Assembly (NCBI GenBank): GCA_027923505.1
Contig: BROI01000002.1
Span: 1,364,001 to 1,428,000, forward strand
Length of the DNA: 64,000 nucleotides
Direction: 5' to 3'
Origin: Mayamaea pseudoterrestris
Taxonomy: Eukaryota > Bacillariophyta > Bacillariophyceae > Sellaphorales > Sellaphoraceae
Shown in pieces: positions 29,739 through 38,992 of this stretch. The translations under genes were made by a program, and so were the position numbers. The notes under the pieces were generated by a model, which saw nothing but the letters and a program-made list of their open reading frames with translations, did no database searches and had not been told where the DNA came from. The stretch's first letter is position 1. Each line of letters opens with the position of its first letter.

Positions 29739-29810
29739 GCTACCGGTACACATCTACAAATGTACTTGTCGTTAGCAGCCAGTAGCTAACATTTTCGATA
29801 AGCTTTTGAA

Positions 29811-30320
29811 TTAATATATTTTAGCAGAACACTCGCATCCTTCAATGCCCACCTTGGCCGTCAAGTAGTCTGAAACATAGTTGGAAACATCCCAAGCATT
29901 CACAAATGCATCATCGTATGACTTTCTCCAGTTGCCTTCCAAATTTTGGGCGACTTGCATCATGATTGACATTAAATCGTCCTCATTTTCGTTGCGGCAC
30001 TGTACGTAGGTCTCTGCACAGGATTGTCCAATGCGCACATGACACTCCTGAATCATCCATTCCGCATCAAGCCATCGTTGCACGGAACCGCCCAAGTCGG
30101 AACCCATTTTCTCGTGGTTGTCGTGAAGCGATTCGAGACTCAGAGAGGCAATGGCGTAAAGTGGAGGCTGTGTAATTCTTTTATTCTTGCTCCATGCTTT
30201 CATGTTAAGCAAGCTTGATGCTCCACTAATGGATCTATTAGCTGTCCATGCATGTCCATGTTTAGCGAAAGACAAGCTTAGAGCAATTTTAACTAAAGCT
30301 TGGGCCATGGAAAGCGCCAT
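29811..30320 (-). CDS. Small plastid-type hypothetical protein, copy A
   Basis: 169 residues from ATG 30320; the upstream open extension is ignored because this start exposes a signal peptide (MALSMAQALVKIALSLSF) followed by GHAWTA. The A-W junction fits the aromatic-after-cleavage rule of diatom plastid presequences. The mature part is mostly helical, with HVRIGQSCAETYVQC and VGIEGCECSAKIY carrying four cysteines. I do not recognise the family. It converges with the kinase, only 72 bases apart. The C-terminal 97 residues are identical to copy B at 32266, while the N-terminal part differs by about one residue in five. Confidence 0.65.
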   Translation of the reverse strand: MALSMAQALVKIALSLSFAKHGHAWTANRSISGASSLLNMKAWSKNKRITQPPLYAIASLSLESLHDNHEKMGSDLGGSVQRWLDAEWMIQECHVRIGQSCAETYVQCRNENEDDLMSIMMQVAQNLEGNWRKSYDDAFVNAWDVSNYVSDYLTAKVGIEGCECSAKIY

Positions 30321-30595
30321 GGTGACGAAGGGTTTGCGAGCGAGAGACAAAAAAATAATGAAAACGGACGTCGCATTGCGAGTCGCGTTCCGATGAAATC
30401 GAAGTCGCATCCAATCGTGTCAATATTTTTGGCGAGCAAGGCGGCCGACGTCCAAGGTACATAGGTATGGTACAAACATAATTTTAAAAACATAATCTCG
30501 CACCCAGCGTCTTGGCCAACTGGGTTTATTTATTTCTACGGTAGACACCTTCGAATCAACACAGTCTCTACATTAGCAAATTGGCAAGCTGCAGC

Positions 30596-31267
30596 ATGAG
30601 CGAAGACCCCTCAACTCCCAAGAGGAAGCGGGAGACTGGTCCTGAGGAAGTGTGGAACGTAGACATTGACGATTTGACTGCAGATGCAGTTTCTAGTTTG
30701 TACTCAGCTGCAATTCCTCCCCGCGAAGTTACACCATCACCACCCCGTAGGAAGAAAGCTTTTCACATTGGTGAATACATTGAAAGCTCTCCTGGGTCGA
30801 AAGCCACGTGCCATGGATGTAGTGTTACAATATGTGAGGGAGAACTTCGAGTTAAGACAAAAGAAGATTTCATGCCATCAAGTTCTTTTCCCAGATTCTA
30901 CCACGTGACATGCTTTGAGGCATCCCGGTTGACATTCACTTCTACTTTAGGACGGTCGTTTAAGGAAGAAGTAAAGTTTCAGACAGAGAATCAGATTTCT
31001 GACAAATTTGCCCTCCGAACGCGTCAGGATTTAAGATTGCGCTTGATAGAAGTAAGATCCTTGCTTGCAAGTCAGGATAATTTGGATTATGAGTATAAAG
31101 TCTTTGATGATTCAACTTTGAGGCAGCTGGTGCTACGCATGCCAACAAGTAAGGAGCAGCTACTTTGTGTCTATGGCATCAAGGAGTTTAAATGCCAGCG
31201 TTATGGTGAGCCAATTTTGCAAGTGATTCGCCAATATTTAAATGTCCCGCACATACCGTCATCTTGA
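30596..31267 (+). CDS. zf-PARP-like and HRDC domain protein, copy 1
   Basis: 223 residues from ATG 30596. The N-terminus is polar with a basic PKRKRE patch. Residues about 65-115 form a PARP-type zinc finger: ATCHGCSVTICEGELRVKT supplies C-x2-C, and FYHVTCFEA supplies H-x2-C. The C-terminal 90 residues are an HRDC domain: RLRLIEVRSLLASQ, then VFDDSTLRQLVLRMPTSKEQ, then YGIKEFKCQRYGEPILQVIR. PARP-type fingers recognise DNA breaks; HRDC domains bind nucleic acid in RecQ helicases and RNase D. No catalytic domain is present, so it may act as a DNA-end-binding adaptor. It is the most divergent of the cluster and lacks the C-terminal EEIV motif of copy 3. Confidence 0.72.
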   Translation: MSEDPSTPKRKRETGPEEVWNVDIDDLTADAVSSLYSAAIPPREVTPSPPRRKKAFHIGEYIESSPGSKATCHGCSVTICEGELRVKTKEDFMPSSSFPRFYHVTCFEASRLTFTSTLGRSFKEEVKFQTENQISDKFALRTRQDLRLRLIEVRSLLASQDNLDYEYKVFDDSTLRQLVLRMPTSKEQLLCVYGIKEFKCQRYGEPILQVIRQYLNVPHIPSS

Positions 31268-31640
31268 AAAGTCGCGGCATGAGCTTTTCACGATGGCACT
31301 TTTAACCAACGACTGCTTATTCATTGTTCACATATATGTAAATGAGTACGTTCATGCATTGAAATGGTTGCCGATGTCTGGTGTGGGTCCCGTAGAGAGC
31401 TTTGAATGTCTACGTACGAGGTCCGGCTAGCAATAAATTCACACGCGATAGCCCGTGTTAATTAGCGTTCTCGCGGTGGATCACGCGATAAATTTCACGC
31501 GCGCACGTCATTTTTTGTCGACCATGGCGCATCAATGCCGTCGCTCCACTAGTATTCTTGTACAATACCTTGACTACTTTACATAAATTGCAGTCTCATC
31601 CTTGTAGCAGTTACTGCCATTGATCATGGAGACGCAGGTC
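31268..31640. other. Intergenic region
   Basis: About 370 bases with CG-rich alternating stretches (CGCGCGCACG near 31498). No gene is visible. Confidence 0.35.
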
Positions 31641-31673
31641 CCGCAGACAAGGAAGGACTTAGCCTTGATGGCC

Positions 31674-32193
31674 GAAGCAAAGAGAGGAATTGTTTTGCTG
31701 ATTGCAAAGTCTCCGCTTTGTTACCGGTTACGTACGCACTGCGACAGGAACGACTAGCCACAGCATTACACAAACATCGGACGTCTAATCCTTTGGTATA
31801 ATCATGTGGCAGCTTGACCCGCGAAGAGCGCTTGGCAAATTGGTTGAGCGGCGACCGCGACGTTGCAATGGAGTTGCTGCCTGCTCGTCCCATAATTTCA
31901 ACCTTACACCACCGTTTAAAGAAACAGATTGCAAACGTTGCTGGGTTGAAGACCCCGCTAATCGGCCGTCCTTTTCTGAAATTTTGTTGGAGCTAAACTC
32001 ACTCAAGTTTGACCTTTCCGAAGAGGAGCAAAAATGGTTGGACGCCCCGCTTGGTCACTCCGTCTACAAACCAAGGATGAAACAATCGAACCAAGAGTTA
32101 GCGGCACCTCCAGCAGCCAATGTCGACCTCAACCTGGACATCAAGAAGAAGAAAAAGTTTGGACTTTTTGCAAGAAAGTCAAGTCATTTTTGA
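31674..32193 (+). pseudogene. Truncated copy of the TKL kinase 3' end
   Basis: This matches the kinase from its intron (29207 onward) to its stop. The first 260 bases are diverged, with small deletions that break the kinase frame; CATCGGACGTCTA and ATAATCATGTGGCAGCTT are still recognisable. From 31936 to the stop the match to 29481-29738 is perfect. No glycine loop, catalytic loop or DFG motif lies upstream, so no active kinase could be made. An open frame of 129 codons runs through it by chance. Confidence 0.8.
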
Positions 32194-32265
32194 GCTACCG
32201 GTACACATCTACAAATGTACTTGTCGTTAGCAGCCAGTAGCTAACATTTTCGATAAGCTTTTGAA

Positions 32266-32775
32266 TTAATATATTTTAGCAGAACACTCGCATCCTTCAA
32301 TGCCCACCTTGGCCGTCAAGTAGTCTGAAACATAGTTGGAAACATCCCAAGCATTCACAAATGCATCATCGTATGACTTTCTCCAGTTGCCTTCCAAATT
32401 TTGGGCGACTTGCATCATGATTGACATTAAATCGTCCTCATTTTCGTTGCGGCACTGTACGTAGGTCTCTGCACAGGATTGTCCAATGCGCACATGACAC
32501 TCCTGAATCATCCATTCCGCATCAAGCCATCGTTGCACGGAACCGCCCAAGTCGGAGCCCATTTGCTCGTGATCGTCTTGCAGCGATTCCAGACTCAGGG
32601 AGGCAATGGCGTAAAGTGGAGGCTGTGTAATTCTTCTATTCTTGTTCATTGCTTTCAAGTTTAGCAAGCTTGATGCTCCACTAATAGATCTACTAGTTGT
32701 CCATGCATGTCCATGTAGAACGAAAGACAAGCTCAGAGCGATGATCACCAAAACTTGGGCCATGGATAACGCCAT
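32266..32775 (-). CDS. Small plastid-type hypothetical protein, copy B
   Basis: 169 residues from ATG 32775, paralogue of the gene at 29811. The signal peptide (MALSMAQVLVIIALSLSFVL) and A-W motif (GHAWTT) are kept. The C-terminal 97 residues are identical to copy A at DNA level. The N-terminal 72 residues carry about 16 replacements but keep the frame, so the copy looks functional. It is likely imported into the plastid. It converges with the kinase fragment exactly as copy A does with the intact kinase. Confidence 0.65.
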   Translation of the reverse strand: MALSMAQVLVIIALSLSFVLHGHAWTTSRSISGASSLLNLKAMNKNRRITQPPLYAIASLSLESLQDDHEQMGSDLGGSVQRWLDAEWMIQECHVRIGQSCAETYVQCRNENEDDLMSIMMQVAQNLEGNWRKSYDDAFVNAWDVSNYVSDYLTAKVGIEGCECSAKIY

Positions 32776-32987
32776 GGTGACGAGAAGTGTTTGTGAGCGG
32801 ACCTTGGAAACGGACGTCGCATTGCGAGTCGCGTTCCGACGAGCGCACGCGCCTCGCGGCGAGAAGCGCTGAGACACTCGCGCGATGAGACGAGAGCCAT
32901 GCAGCAAGCGAGAACTTAGCACATTATTTTCATACAAAGAACATAAAACAGAAGCTAATCATCTATATACAAAGAGCGAGCCTTGTT

Positions 32988-33638
32988 ATGAATAGAAACC
33001 TTGTAATTCCAAAGAAGGAGCGAGAGACGAATGACGACGTTGCCAGGATGATGATCACTCCACTTCACCACAGCGCCTCTCCGTCGTCGCCAACGACTCC
33101 TTCCGCTCGAGACAGACGCTATACTCCGTCTGGTGACAAGGCGGAACTGTCTCCAAATTCGTGGGCGAGCTGCCAAGTTTGTCGCAGCAAGATTGATAAG
33201 GGAGCTGCGCGGATTGGAAAGGATATCTTCTACGAGCCCATCAAGGCCTACATCTTCAAGTACTACCACAAACACTGCTTTGAAGCAGCCAATCTCACGC
33301 TGCAAACTGCATCGGGTCGGTCGTTTGACGATGAAATTGCACATGCCAACAAGATGCGCGTGCAACATGACGTTATTGTGCGTGAGCGAGACGAGTTGAG
33401 GGAACGTTTGCGCCAGTTGCGCTTATTGTTTGCCCGCGCGTTGCAACAATCGGCGTTTGTCGTGTTTGACGACAAGGTGTTGCGTCAGCTGGTGCTAACT
33501 ATGCCAGTAACCAAGGAGGAGCTGCTCCAAGTACATGGTTTCAAGGAGAAGAAGTATCGAAGCTTTGGCGAGCCAATTTTGCAAGTGATTCGACAGTATC
33601 GTCGAGTCATGGTCTACGGCAGCAAACCCGAAAATTGA
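32988..33638 (+). CDS. zf-PARP-like and HRDC domain protein, copy 2
   Basis: 216 residues, single exon. Residues about 60-105 form the zinc finger: SCQVCRSKIDKGAARIGKD (C-x2-C) and KYYHKHCFEAANL (H-x2-C). The HRDC domain follows: LRERLRQLRLLFARALQQ, VFDDKVLRQLVLTMPVTKEE, VHGFKEKKYRSFGEPILQVI. Compared with copy 3 the protein stops early, at YGSKPEN. The sequence downstream (about 33642-33787) still encodes SCEEIVDRKFKHAAKNNYMI in another frame, close to the C-terminus of copy 3. So the original tail was lost by a small frame change, or an unrecognised intron lies there. It starts 212 bases from the divergent copy B gene. Confidence 0.75.
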   Translation: MNRNLVIPKKERETNDDVARMMITPLHHSASPSSPTTPSARDRRYTPSGDKAELSPNSWASCQVCRSKIDKGAARIGKDIFYEPIKAYIFKYYHKHCFEAANLTLQTASGRSFDDEIAHANKMRVQHDVIVRERDELRERLRQLRLLFARALQQSAFVVFDDKVLRQLVLTMPVTKEELLQVHGFKEKKYRSFGEPILQVIRQYRRVMVYGSKPEN

Positions 33639-34061
33639 GTGGCTCGGGTTCTGGAAGATCCATGAAAGCAAGTGGACCAACTCATGAAGACGATGTCATT
33701 GTCGAGCAGATTCTTTCGTGTGAGGAGATTGTCGATCGCAAGTTCAAACATGCGGCGAAGAACAACTATATGATTACACTAGACTAAGTTTTGTACTGCT
33801 TTAGCTCTCAAATAGGTATCGACTTGCTCTGTACGGATGTAGACCACCTACCGGTGTTGCGAAGCCTCGGTGCGGCCCATTGCTTAAACCCGGATGTGAC
33901 GACGTAGAAACGGCGCGCGGTTGCCGCGCCGACGCGCCCTGCGACAACTTTCTTGATGCTTGCATTTCTGCAGTTCTGTAGAAGCGACAGTCACACAATC
34001 AAGTCTTTCTACCGGTAGTTTGTCTTGCTTACAAAAAGACCATGTGCTAACAATAAATACC

Positions 34062-34949
34062 ATGCCAGTCAAGAAGGAATCAAAGATAGCTAGGGGTCCC
34101 GCGTCAACGAAACGAGCAATGACTGCTTCGGCGAAACGGAAGAAGCGCCGCGCGAAGCGAAAACGCTCCAGTGCCAAAACAAGTACGACTGCAGCACCAG
34201 TGACGCCTCCTCGAAAGACAATCGATCAGCCAACTGGAGACAAGGTTGGGTATTCTCCCAATTCCCTTGCCAAGTGTCAGTCATGCTTGCGCAAGATTTT
34301 GCAGCAGGAGCCGCGCGTCGGCAAACAAGTTTACTACGCGCCTCGCAAGGCATACTACCACCAATACTACCATCAGGCTTGCTTTGAGCGCGAACAAGTG
34401 GATCAAGTCAACTTATCTCTTCAACTAACATCTGGAAAATCGCTCACTGATGAGTTGGACGAGCAGCGCCAAATGCAAGCTCACGAACGAGCTATATTGC
34501 GGCGTCGATGCGACTTGAAGCAGGCACTCAAGGAACTGCGGTCACTCTTTGCCAGGCGACTGCAGCGGGCACACTTTTTAATCTTCAATGACACTGTGTT
34601 GCACCAACTGATGTTGCGCATGCCGCGCAACAAGGAGGAACTAATGAGTGTGAATGGCTTCAAGGAGAAGCGATATTTAAGCTTCGGCGAGCCAGTGTTG
34701 CAAGTGATTGAACAGTTTCGTGTCAAGTATGAAGCGGGTGACGCGTCGAGAGAAGATGGAAAGCTTTTGCCGCGGGACAGGTTGGGAAGTGTGGCAGTTG
34801 GTCGGACTCGGAATGACGTGATTGTGGTTGACGACAGCGAGGACGACGAAGATGTTGTGGTCGGAGAGACACTTTCCTGCGAAGAGATTGTGAATCGAAA
34901 GTTTGCACATGCGGCTGCCAACAATTATTTGATTACGGTAGATCATTAG
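34062..34949 (+). CDS. zf-PARP-like and HRDC domain protein, copy 3 (full length)
   Basis: 295 residues from ATG 34062; the open upstream extension has no features. The N-terminal 50 residues are very basic (KRKKRRAKRKRSS), a likely nuclear signal. The zinc finger is KCQSCLRKILQQEPRVGKQ plus QYYHQACFERE. The HRDC domain contains LKELRSLFARRLQ, IFNDTVLHQLMLRMPRNKEE and VNGFKEKRYLSFGEPVLQVI. The tail is acidic (VIVVDDSEDDEDVVV) and ends in LSCEEIVNRKFAHAAANNYL. This tail is shared with the remnant after copy 2 and may be a separate interaction motif. The DVIVVDD core resembles a SUMO-interaction motif, which is a guess. Confidence 0.75.
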   Translation: MPVKKESKIARGPASTKRAMTASAKRKKRRAKRKRSSAKTSTTAAPVTPPRKTIDQPTGDKVGYSPNSLAKCQSCLRKILQQEPRVGKQVYYAPRKAYYHQYYHQACFEREQVDQVNLSLQLTSGKSLTDELDEQRQMQAHERAILRRRCDLKQALKELRSLFARRLQRAHFLIFNDTVLHQLMLRMPRNKEELMSVNGFKEKRYLSFGEPVLQVIEQFRVKYEAGDASREDGKLLPRDRLGSVAVGRTRNDVIVVDDSEDDEDVVVGETLSCEEIVNRKFAHAAANNYLITVDH

Positions 34950-35212
34950 AGAGCAATGTGATGCTGGGCTGGATTACCAAGCGATTTTGACAGTGGAGGT
35001 GCACGGCGGCTATCAAACATTCACATTCAAGCTCATTCATGTGCTACACCTCAAATAGTCCAGGAACGGCTCTGATGATTTGAATTGACCAAATATTGTA
35101 ATACGCGACTCCAAGCGGAACGAGGACGATAATTTCTCCTCGCGTCGAGATTACGACAGTCCCATTGATCGTGACATAACCTGAAATTTACACTCGACTG
35201 AAGAATTGACTA

Positions 35213-35515
35213 ATGTCATCTTTCGCCGATGAACGCTCCGCACTATTGCTGAAACGCAAGGATCTTAAACTCTCACTGCGGGAACTTCGAAAGGTGGTGG
35301 CTGCCAAACTCAAGGTTTCGTTCATGCAAGTTTTTCAAGACTCCACGTTGGCCGACATTGTGGTGCTCATGCCCAAGACCCAGGCGGAACTGGTCAAAAT
35401 CAAGGGTATTGGCCCAAAGAAATACGAACAGTTTGGGATTGACATTTTGGCCCTGTTGGCAGCGTATCGCCCGGAGCATCGAAAGGACATGTGCCAGTCT
35501 GCTCAAAGACGCTAG
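35213..35515 (+). CDS. Minimal HRDC domain protein, copy 4
   Basis: 100 residues containing only the HRDC fold: LKLSLRELRKVVAAKLKVSF, VFQDSTLADIVVLMPKTQAE, VKIKGIGPKKYEQFGIDILA. There is no zinc finger, although copies 1 to 3 immediately upstream have one. The IKGIGPKKYEQFG segment is closer to canonical RecQ HRDC domains than the other three. It may be the donor-like ancestor or a truncated copy. The start is the only ATG before the domain. Confidence 0.65.
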   Translation: MSSFADERSALLLKRKDLKLSLRELRKVVAAKLKVSFMQVFQDSTLADIVVLMPKTQAELVKIKGIGPKKYEQFGIDILALLAAYRPEHRKDMCQSAQRR

Positions 35516-35728
35516 CGACAACGCCTCATTCGAATACCAACGTAAGCCATGCGTGCCCCGAATCTGCGTCTCCTTGCCAAGCCGGGGACATTATTGGATG
35601 TAGCCCGCTTCTAGGAGAGAAATTTGCTTAGAGAATGAAGCGGTATGGATAAATAATACGCAATATTTCGGTACAATTTTCTATTTGTCGATTTGACCAT
35701 TCAACCTGTCTCAGTAGGCACTCAATGA

Positions 35729-35850
35729 AATCTTAATTCTTGTAGCGCTCGCAAGTAGTAGCAGACAATCAATCAAATCTAAACTCTTACAGCGCACGCA
35801 AGTAGCAGACAATCAATCAATTCTAAACTTTTGCAGCGCACGCAAGTACT
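35729..35850. repeat. Tandem duplication covering a stop codon
   Basis: About three units of 44-47 bases, with cores at 35746, 35793 and 35837 (CGCACGCAAGTA-like). The unit nearest the gene contains the last codons (ALQKFRID, stop) of the minus-strand gene that begins at 36898; the other two lie downstream of its stop. Confidence 0.6.
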
Positions 35851-36898
35851 CGTCATCCAACTTGTTTTCTGCACCAGCCATGTCTCGCGACTGATACGGC
35901 ACGTACTCCGCAACGTTGCGCCACGCCGCTGCGTCCACTTTAATCGCCATTTTCCAGTCGACACTTGCCAAAATGTCACGAACGCTCCGCTCCACAATAT
36001 CCAAGCAAAAGAGTGCTTCCGGTGGTTCCAATACGCCGAGCAAATAGTCGATTTCATCTAGTGCCTCTTGAGCATCGGCCAAGGCGCCGCAGTGTCGCCA
36101 GCCGCAACTTCCCCAGTCGAAGCCAATGGTGGCGCGTGCGTCATGCTGGTTTGGTGTTAGCGAGACGCGGACTTGACTTGACGCAGCTTCCAATTGTGTG
36201 GAAAGTGGTTCCGCGCGCAAAGTGGTGCGCATAGCGTCCCAATCGTTATTCGTAGCGAGCACTTGGAGTTGCTGAACGGTTTGTAAACAATCCAATAGTG
36301 TATGAATACTTGATTTGGTCGCAACATCATTGTCAATAAAATCTGTTTGCGACGACGAGCTCGCCGTCCATCGCGGAACACGTTCCAATCGATGACGCAA
36401 CATGACTTCATTGTAGGAAGGCAGCTCCTGCGTGGCGGCATCAAAGTGATCCAGCAACTGACGTTGCTCGTAGCCAAATCCAAGACCATGAATGGTGGAT
36501 TGCGCAAAAGATGATGATGACGACGTTGCCGTGTGGAGCGACGTGCGATGGCGCGACGGTAAAACAAAGGTGCACGTGACATCCTCCCACGCCAGCAGTA
36601 GCATGGCCATGGCGAAGCACGCCGATATCATTGTAATAATAGGAAGTATGGTATCATTCCATACATTGAAGCTCTGATTGTTTCGTTGAGTTAATTTGGC
36701 GGATGCATTGTACACATTACTACTCGTCAACGATTCCTCTTGTCGTTGTGACGCTGTATGTTGCTTGACCATTGCAAGACCGCCAGAGTCGCGCAAGCGT
36801 TGAGCAGATATACTCGATGCATGAAACGATTTCGTGGGAGTAAGATAAAATGCTGAGTTTGAGCCAATGTAAAGCAAAACGACGCAGAATATCTTCAT
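35813..36898 (-). CDS. Plastid-targeted hypothetical protein
   Basis: 361 residues from ATG 36898. The signal peptide MKIFCVVLLYIGSNSAFYL ends in SNSAF, a strong plastid signature. A hydrophobic segment at about 90-112 (TILPIITMISACFAMAMLLL) suggests a thylakoid or envelope membrane anchor. The C-terminal 150 residues are soluble and conserved-looking: HDARATIGFDWGSCGWRHCG, then ALDEIDYLLGVLEPPEALFC, then ERSVRDILASVDW. I do not recognise the family. The last codons are included in a tandem duplication. Confidence 0.65.
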   Translation of the reverse strand: MKIFCVVLLYIGSNSAFYLTPTKSFHASSISAQRLRDSGGLAMVKQHTASQRQEESLTSSNVYNASAKLTQRNNQSFNVWNDTILPIITMISACFAMAMLLLAWEDVTCTFVLPSRHRTSLHTATSSSSSFAQSTIHGLGFGYEQRQLLDHFDAATQELPSYNEVMLRHRLERVPRWTASSSSQTDFIDNDVATKSSIHTLLDCLQTVQQLQVLATNNDWDAMRTTLRAEPLSTQLEAASSQVRVSLTPNQHDARATIGFDWGSCGWRHCGALADAQEALDEIDYLLGVLEPPEALFCLDIVERSVRDILASVDWKMAIKVDAAAWRNVAEYVPYQSRDMAGAENKLDDEYLRALQKFRID

Positions 36899-37392
36899 GA
36901 ATCGGAAATCGTGTTGCGTTCCGACAATCCGTCTCATGCTTGGAATGAAGTTGATCAAGGCGCTATTTGAGGCATTGCTAGATCACTATTGATATATTTC
37001 GTCACGAAATTGTATTACTCTGGTAAAACTGATGTCAGTTCAGAGTCAGATGCGGCAAACTGTGATTGTTGTCATGGTGTCGAACGAAAAAGAGTGACTT
37101 GTCACTTTGAGTACCGGTACGATATTCCAAATCGAACCGTCGTCTTTCCCGATGCGACACGCACTCATCGTCCGCTCGTTATCGCAAACGACCATGGCAA
37201 AATAAATGACTTGCAAGCTTCATTGCTCTCGACTGCATGAGCTAAAATATTGTTTTTAATCCTTTGAGCTGTGGAAAGACTGAAATTCGAATATCATCGC
37301 TACGATCATTTAATAAGACCGAAAAACAGCTACGGTAGCCATCATCACTCTCGTCACTTCGCTCATCACTTTGATAACACTGAAACAGCACC
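36899..37392. promoter_or_regulatory. Divergent intergenic region
   Basis: About 490 bases between a minus-strand plastid gene and the plus-strand HAD gene. It contains GTACCGGTAC around 37111-37120. An 83-codon frame at 36989 begins with TTG and has no features. Confidence 0.35.
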
Positions 37393-38046
37393 ATGAACGC
37401 CCACGTTCCGTTTACTCAACAACCCCCATCACGTGGAGCAATGATTGATTCCTGCATTAGCAAATTCCAGGAACTCGGCATCAATCTGGTCGCCATTGAC
37501 TTTGACTGCACCATTGTCGACATTCACACGCACGGCACCTGGACCAAGAGCGTGGCGGAACTGGTGGAGCACGTTCGATCCGAGTTTCGCCTGCTGCTGC
37601 AAGCGTGCTGCGAGCATGACATTCAAGTGGCGATTGTGACATTTAGTGGACAGACCAAGTTGGTGCAGAGTGTCGTGGAAACAGTTGTTGGATTTGACTA
37701 CTTTGCGTCGCATGTGGTGGTGCGAGGAAGGGATCGCTCCTGGACCTATCAAGGCAATGGCATGCATCAGGGCAAGCAGCATTTCATTGCGTCGGCTGTC
37801 GAAGAGCTGGAGCACAAGTTGCAGGCGCAGCGTCGACGCAGACTCTTGCTGGCGGCGAATGGCGAAACATCGCATGGCAGTGATCAAGACAATGCAAGCA
37901 TTCGTCGCATCCACAAGAACACGACAGTTCTCATTGACGATGATACGAACAATATCAAGTGCGCGCTCATGGATGGAACGAGAGCTGTTTGGCTGAATCC
38001 TAAAAAGCCGCATCATATACTAAAAGATCTGGCGCGGTTGGTGTAG
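37393..38046 (+). CDS. HAD-superfamily phosphatase-like protein
   Basis: 217 residues, single exon. Motif I is VAIDFDCTIVDIHT (DxDxT), motif II VAIVTFSGQ, and motif III/IV VLIDDDTNNIKCALM with two to three adjacent aspartates. This is enough for a complete HAD active site. A basic insert (RRRRLLLAANGETSHGSDQD) precedes motif III. No signal peptide. Such small HAD enzymes occur in protists without known substrate. The substrate cannot be inferred. Confidence 0.8.
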   Translation: MNAHVPFTQQPPSRGAMIDSCISKFQELGINLVAIDFDCTIVDIHTHGTWTKSVAELVEHVRSEFRLLLQACCEHDIQVAIVTFSGQTKLVQSVVETVVGFDYFASHVVVRGRDRSWTYQGNGMHQGKQHFIASAVEELEHKLQAQRRRRLLLAANGETSHGSDQDNASIRRIHKNTTVLIDDDTNNIKCALMDGTRAVWLNPKKPHHILKDLARLV

Positions 38047-38177
38047 CTACGGTAGTCCAAGTGATGGAAGCTTGCATATTGAGAGCTTGTCACGACCGAT
38101 TGCAAAACGTTTACGCGTGCATCATCGTTTATCCTAACGTTCATTGCTAGTTAGCAGCAACATTATTATTAGCATTT

Positions 38178-38992
38178 TTAATTGACGTCTCGATCGCGCT
38201 TTTTACTTTGCGGCTTGGGTCCTTTGCCTTCGGCTGCTCCGGAATCGCCAGTCACGCGTCGTCCTCCGTTGTAAAGGCAATAGTATCCACTCGCTGGATC
38301 TTCTTGTCCTTGGAAACCAATCTTTTTCTCCAATCCACTTTCCATGGCAATGGTCTTGGTGTCCACGACGGACCAGGAAGCTCCATCTGTTGATACGTTG
38401 TTTTGCTGCGGACTGTAGCCCCATTCCACCTTGTCCTGCTTGGAAATTTGTAGCGGATGTAGACGACGAGCATGCTGCAAGTAAAAATAGAAAGAAATGT
38501 ATAAGCATCATTCGAGAAATGACATTTCTTGTTGATTATCGACAAGTTTTCAATTGAACTTACATCAGCAATCAACGAACGCTGTCGGGCCACGGCCGCT
38601 GCAATGTTTACGTCACTTGCACTTCGAACCGCTCCAACGGTGAACCATTCGCCATCTGCCTCCCTGCGGACTGCGACATTGACTGTCGTGACCGTTTCTC
38701 CGTCCTTGGGTTTTCCCATGGCCAAGTAGCGATCCCACTGCTGCTTGGGTTTGAGTGACGTAGTAGTCGTAGACGATGGCTTGTCTTTGCTGCCAGCGGA
38801 TCCTCCAAAGCCGCCGCCTCCTGCTGTTGCTGCCTTGAGACTAGTAGCAAAAGAACTCGAAACTGTAATTCTATGTGATGCGACAAAGGCTGTCGCTGGT
38901 GCGGTTGTAAAGGCGTTGCATGGCATGGCTGCGAAGGAAAACCAAAGCACTGCTGATGACAAACAATATGAATTTCGCTTTCGCAGATGCAT
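38178..38992 (-). CDS. Plastid-targeted hypothetical protein
   Basis: Exons 38992-38564 and 38474-38178, phase-0 intron of 89 bases (GTAAGT...GCAG), 241 residues. The N-terminus holds a signal peptide ending MPCNAFTTAPATAFVA, with AF motifs typical of plastid import. After a Gly/Ser/Thr-rich linker comes a compact domain: VAVRREADGEWFTVGAVRS, AAAVARQRSLIAD joined by splicing to HARRLHPLQIS, then KVEWGYSPQQ. The C-terminus is basic (KPQSKKRDRD). The block resembles a small conserved chloroplast protein family, but I cannot name it. Confidence 0.7.

Noticed and set aside
31804-32193. 129-codon open frame resembling a short kinase
   Set aside because: Only the non-catalytic C-terminal kinase segment is present; it is the diverged copy of the 29-kb gene.
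36989-37240. 83-codon frame in the divergent spacer before the HAD gene
   Set aside because: Starts with TTG and has no features; likely chance.
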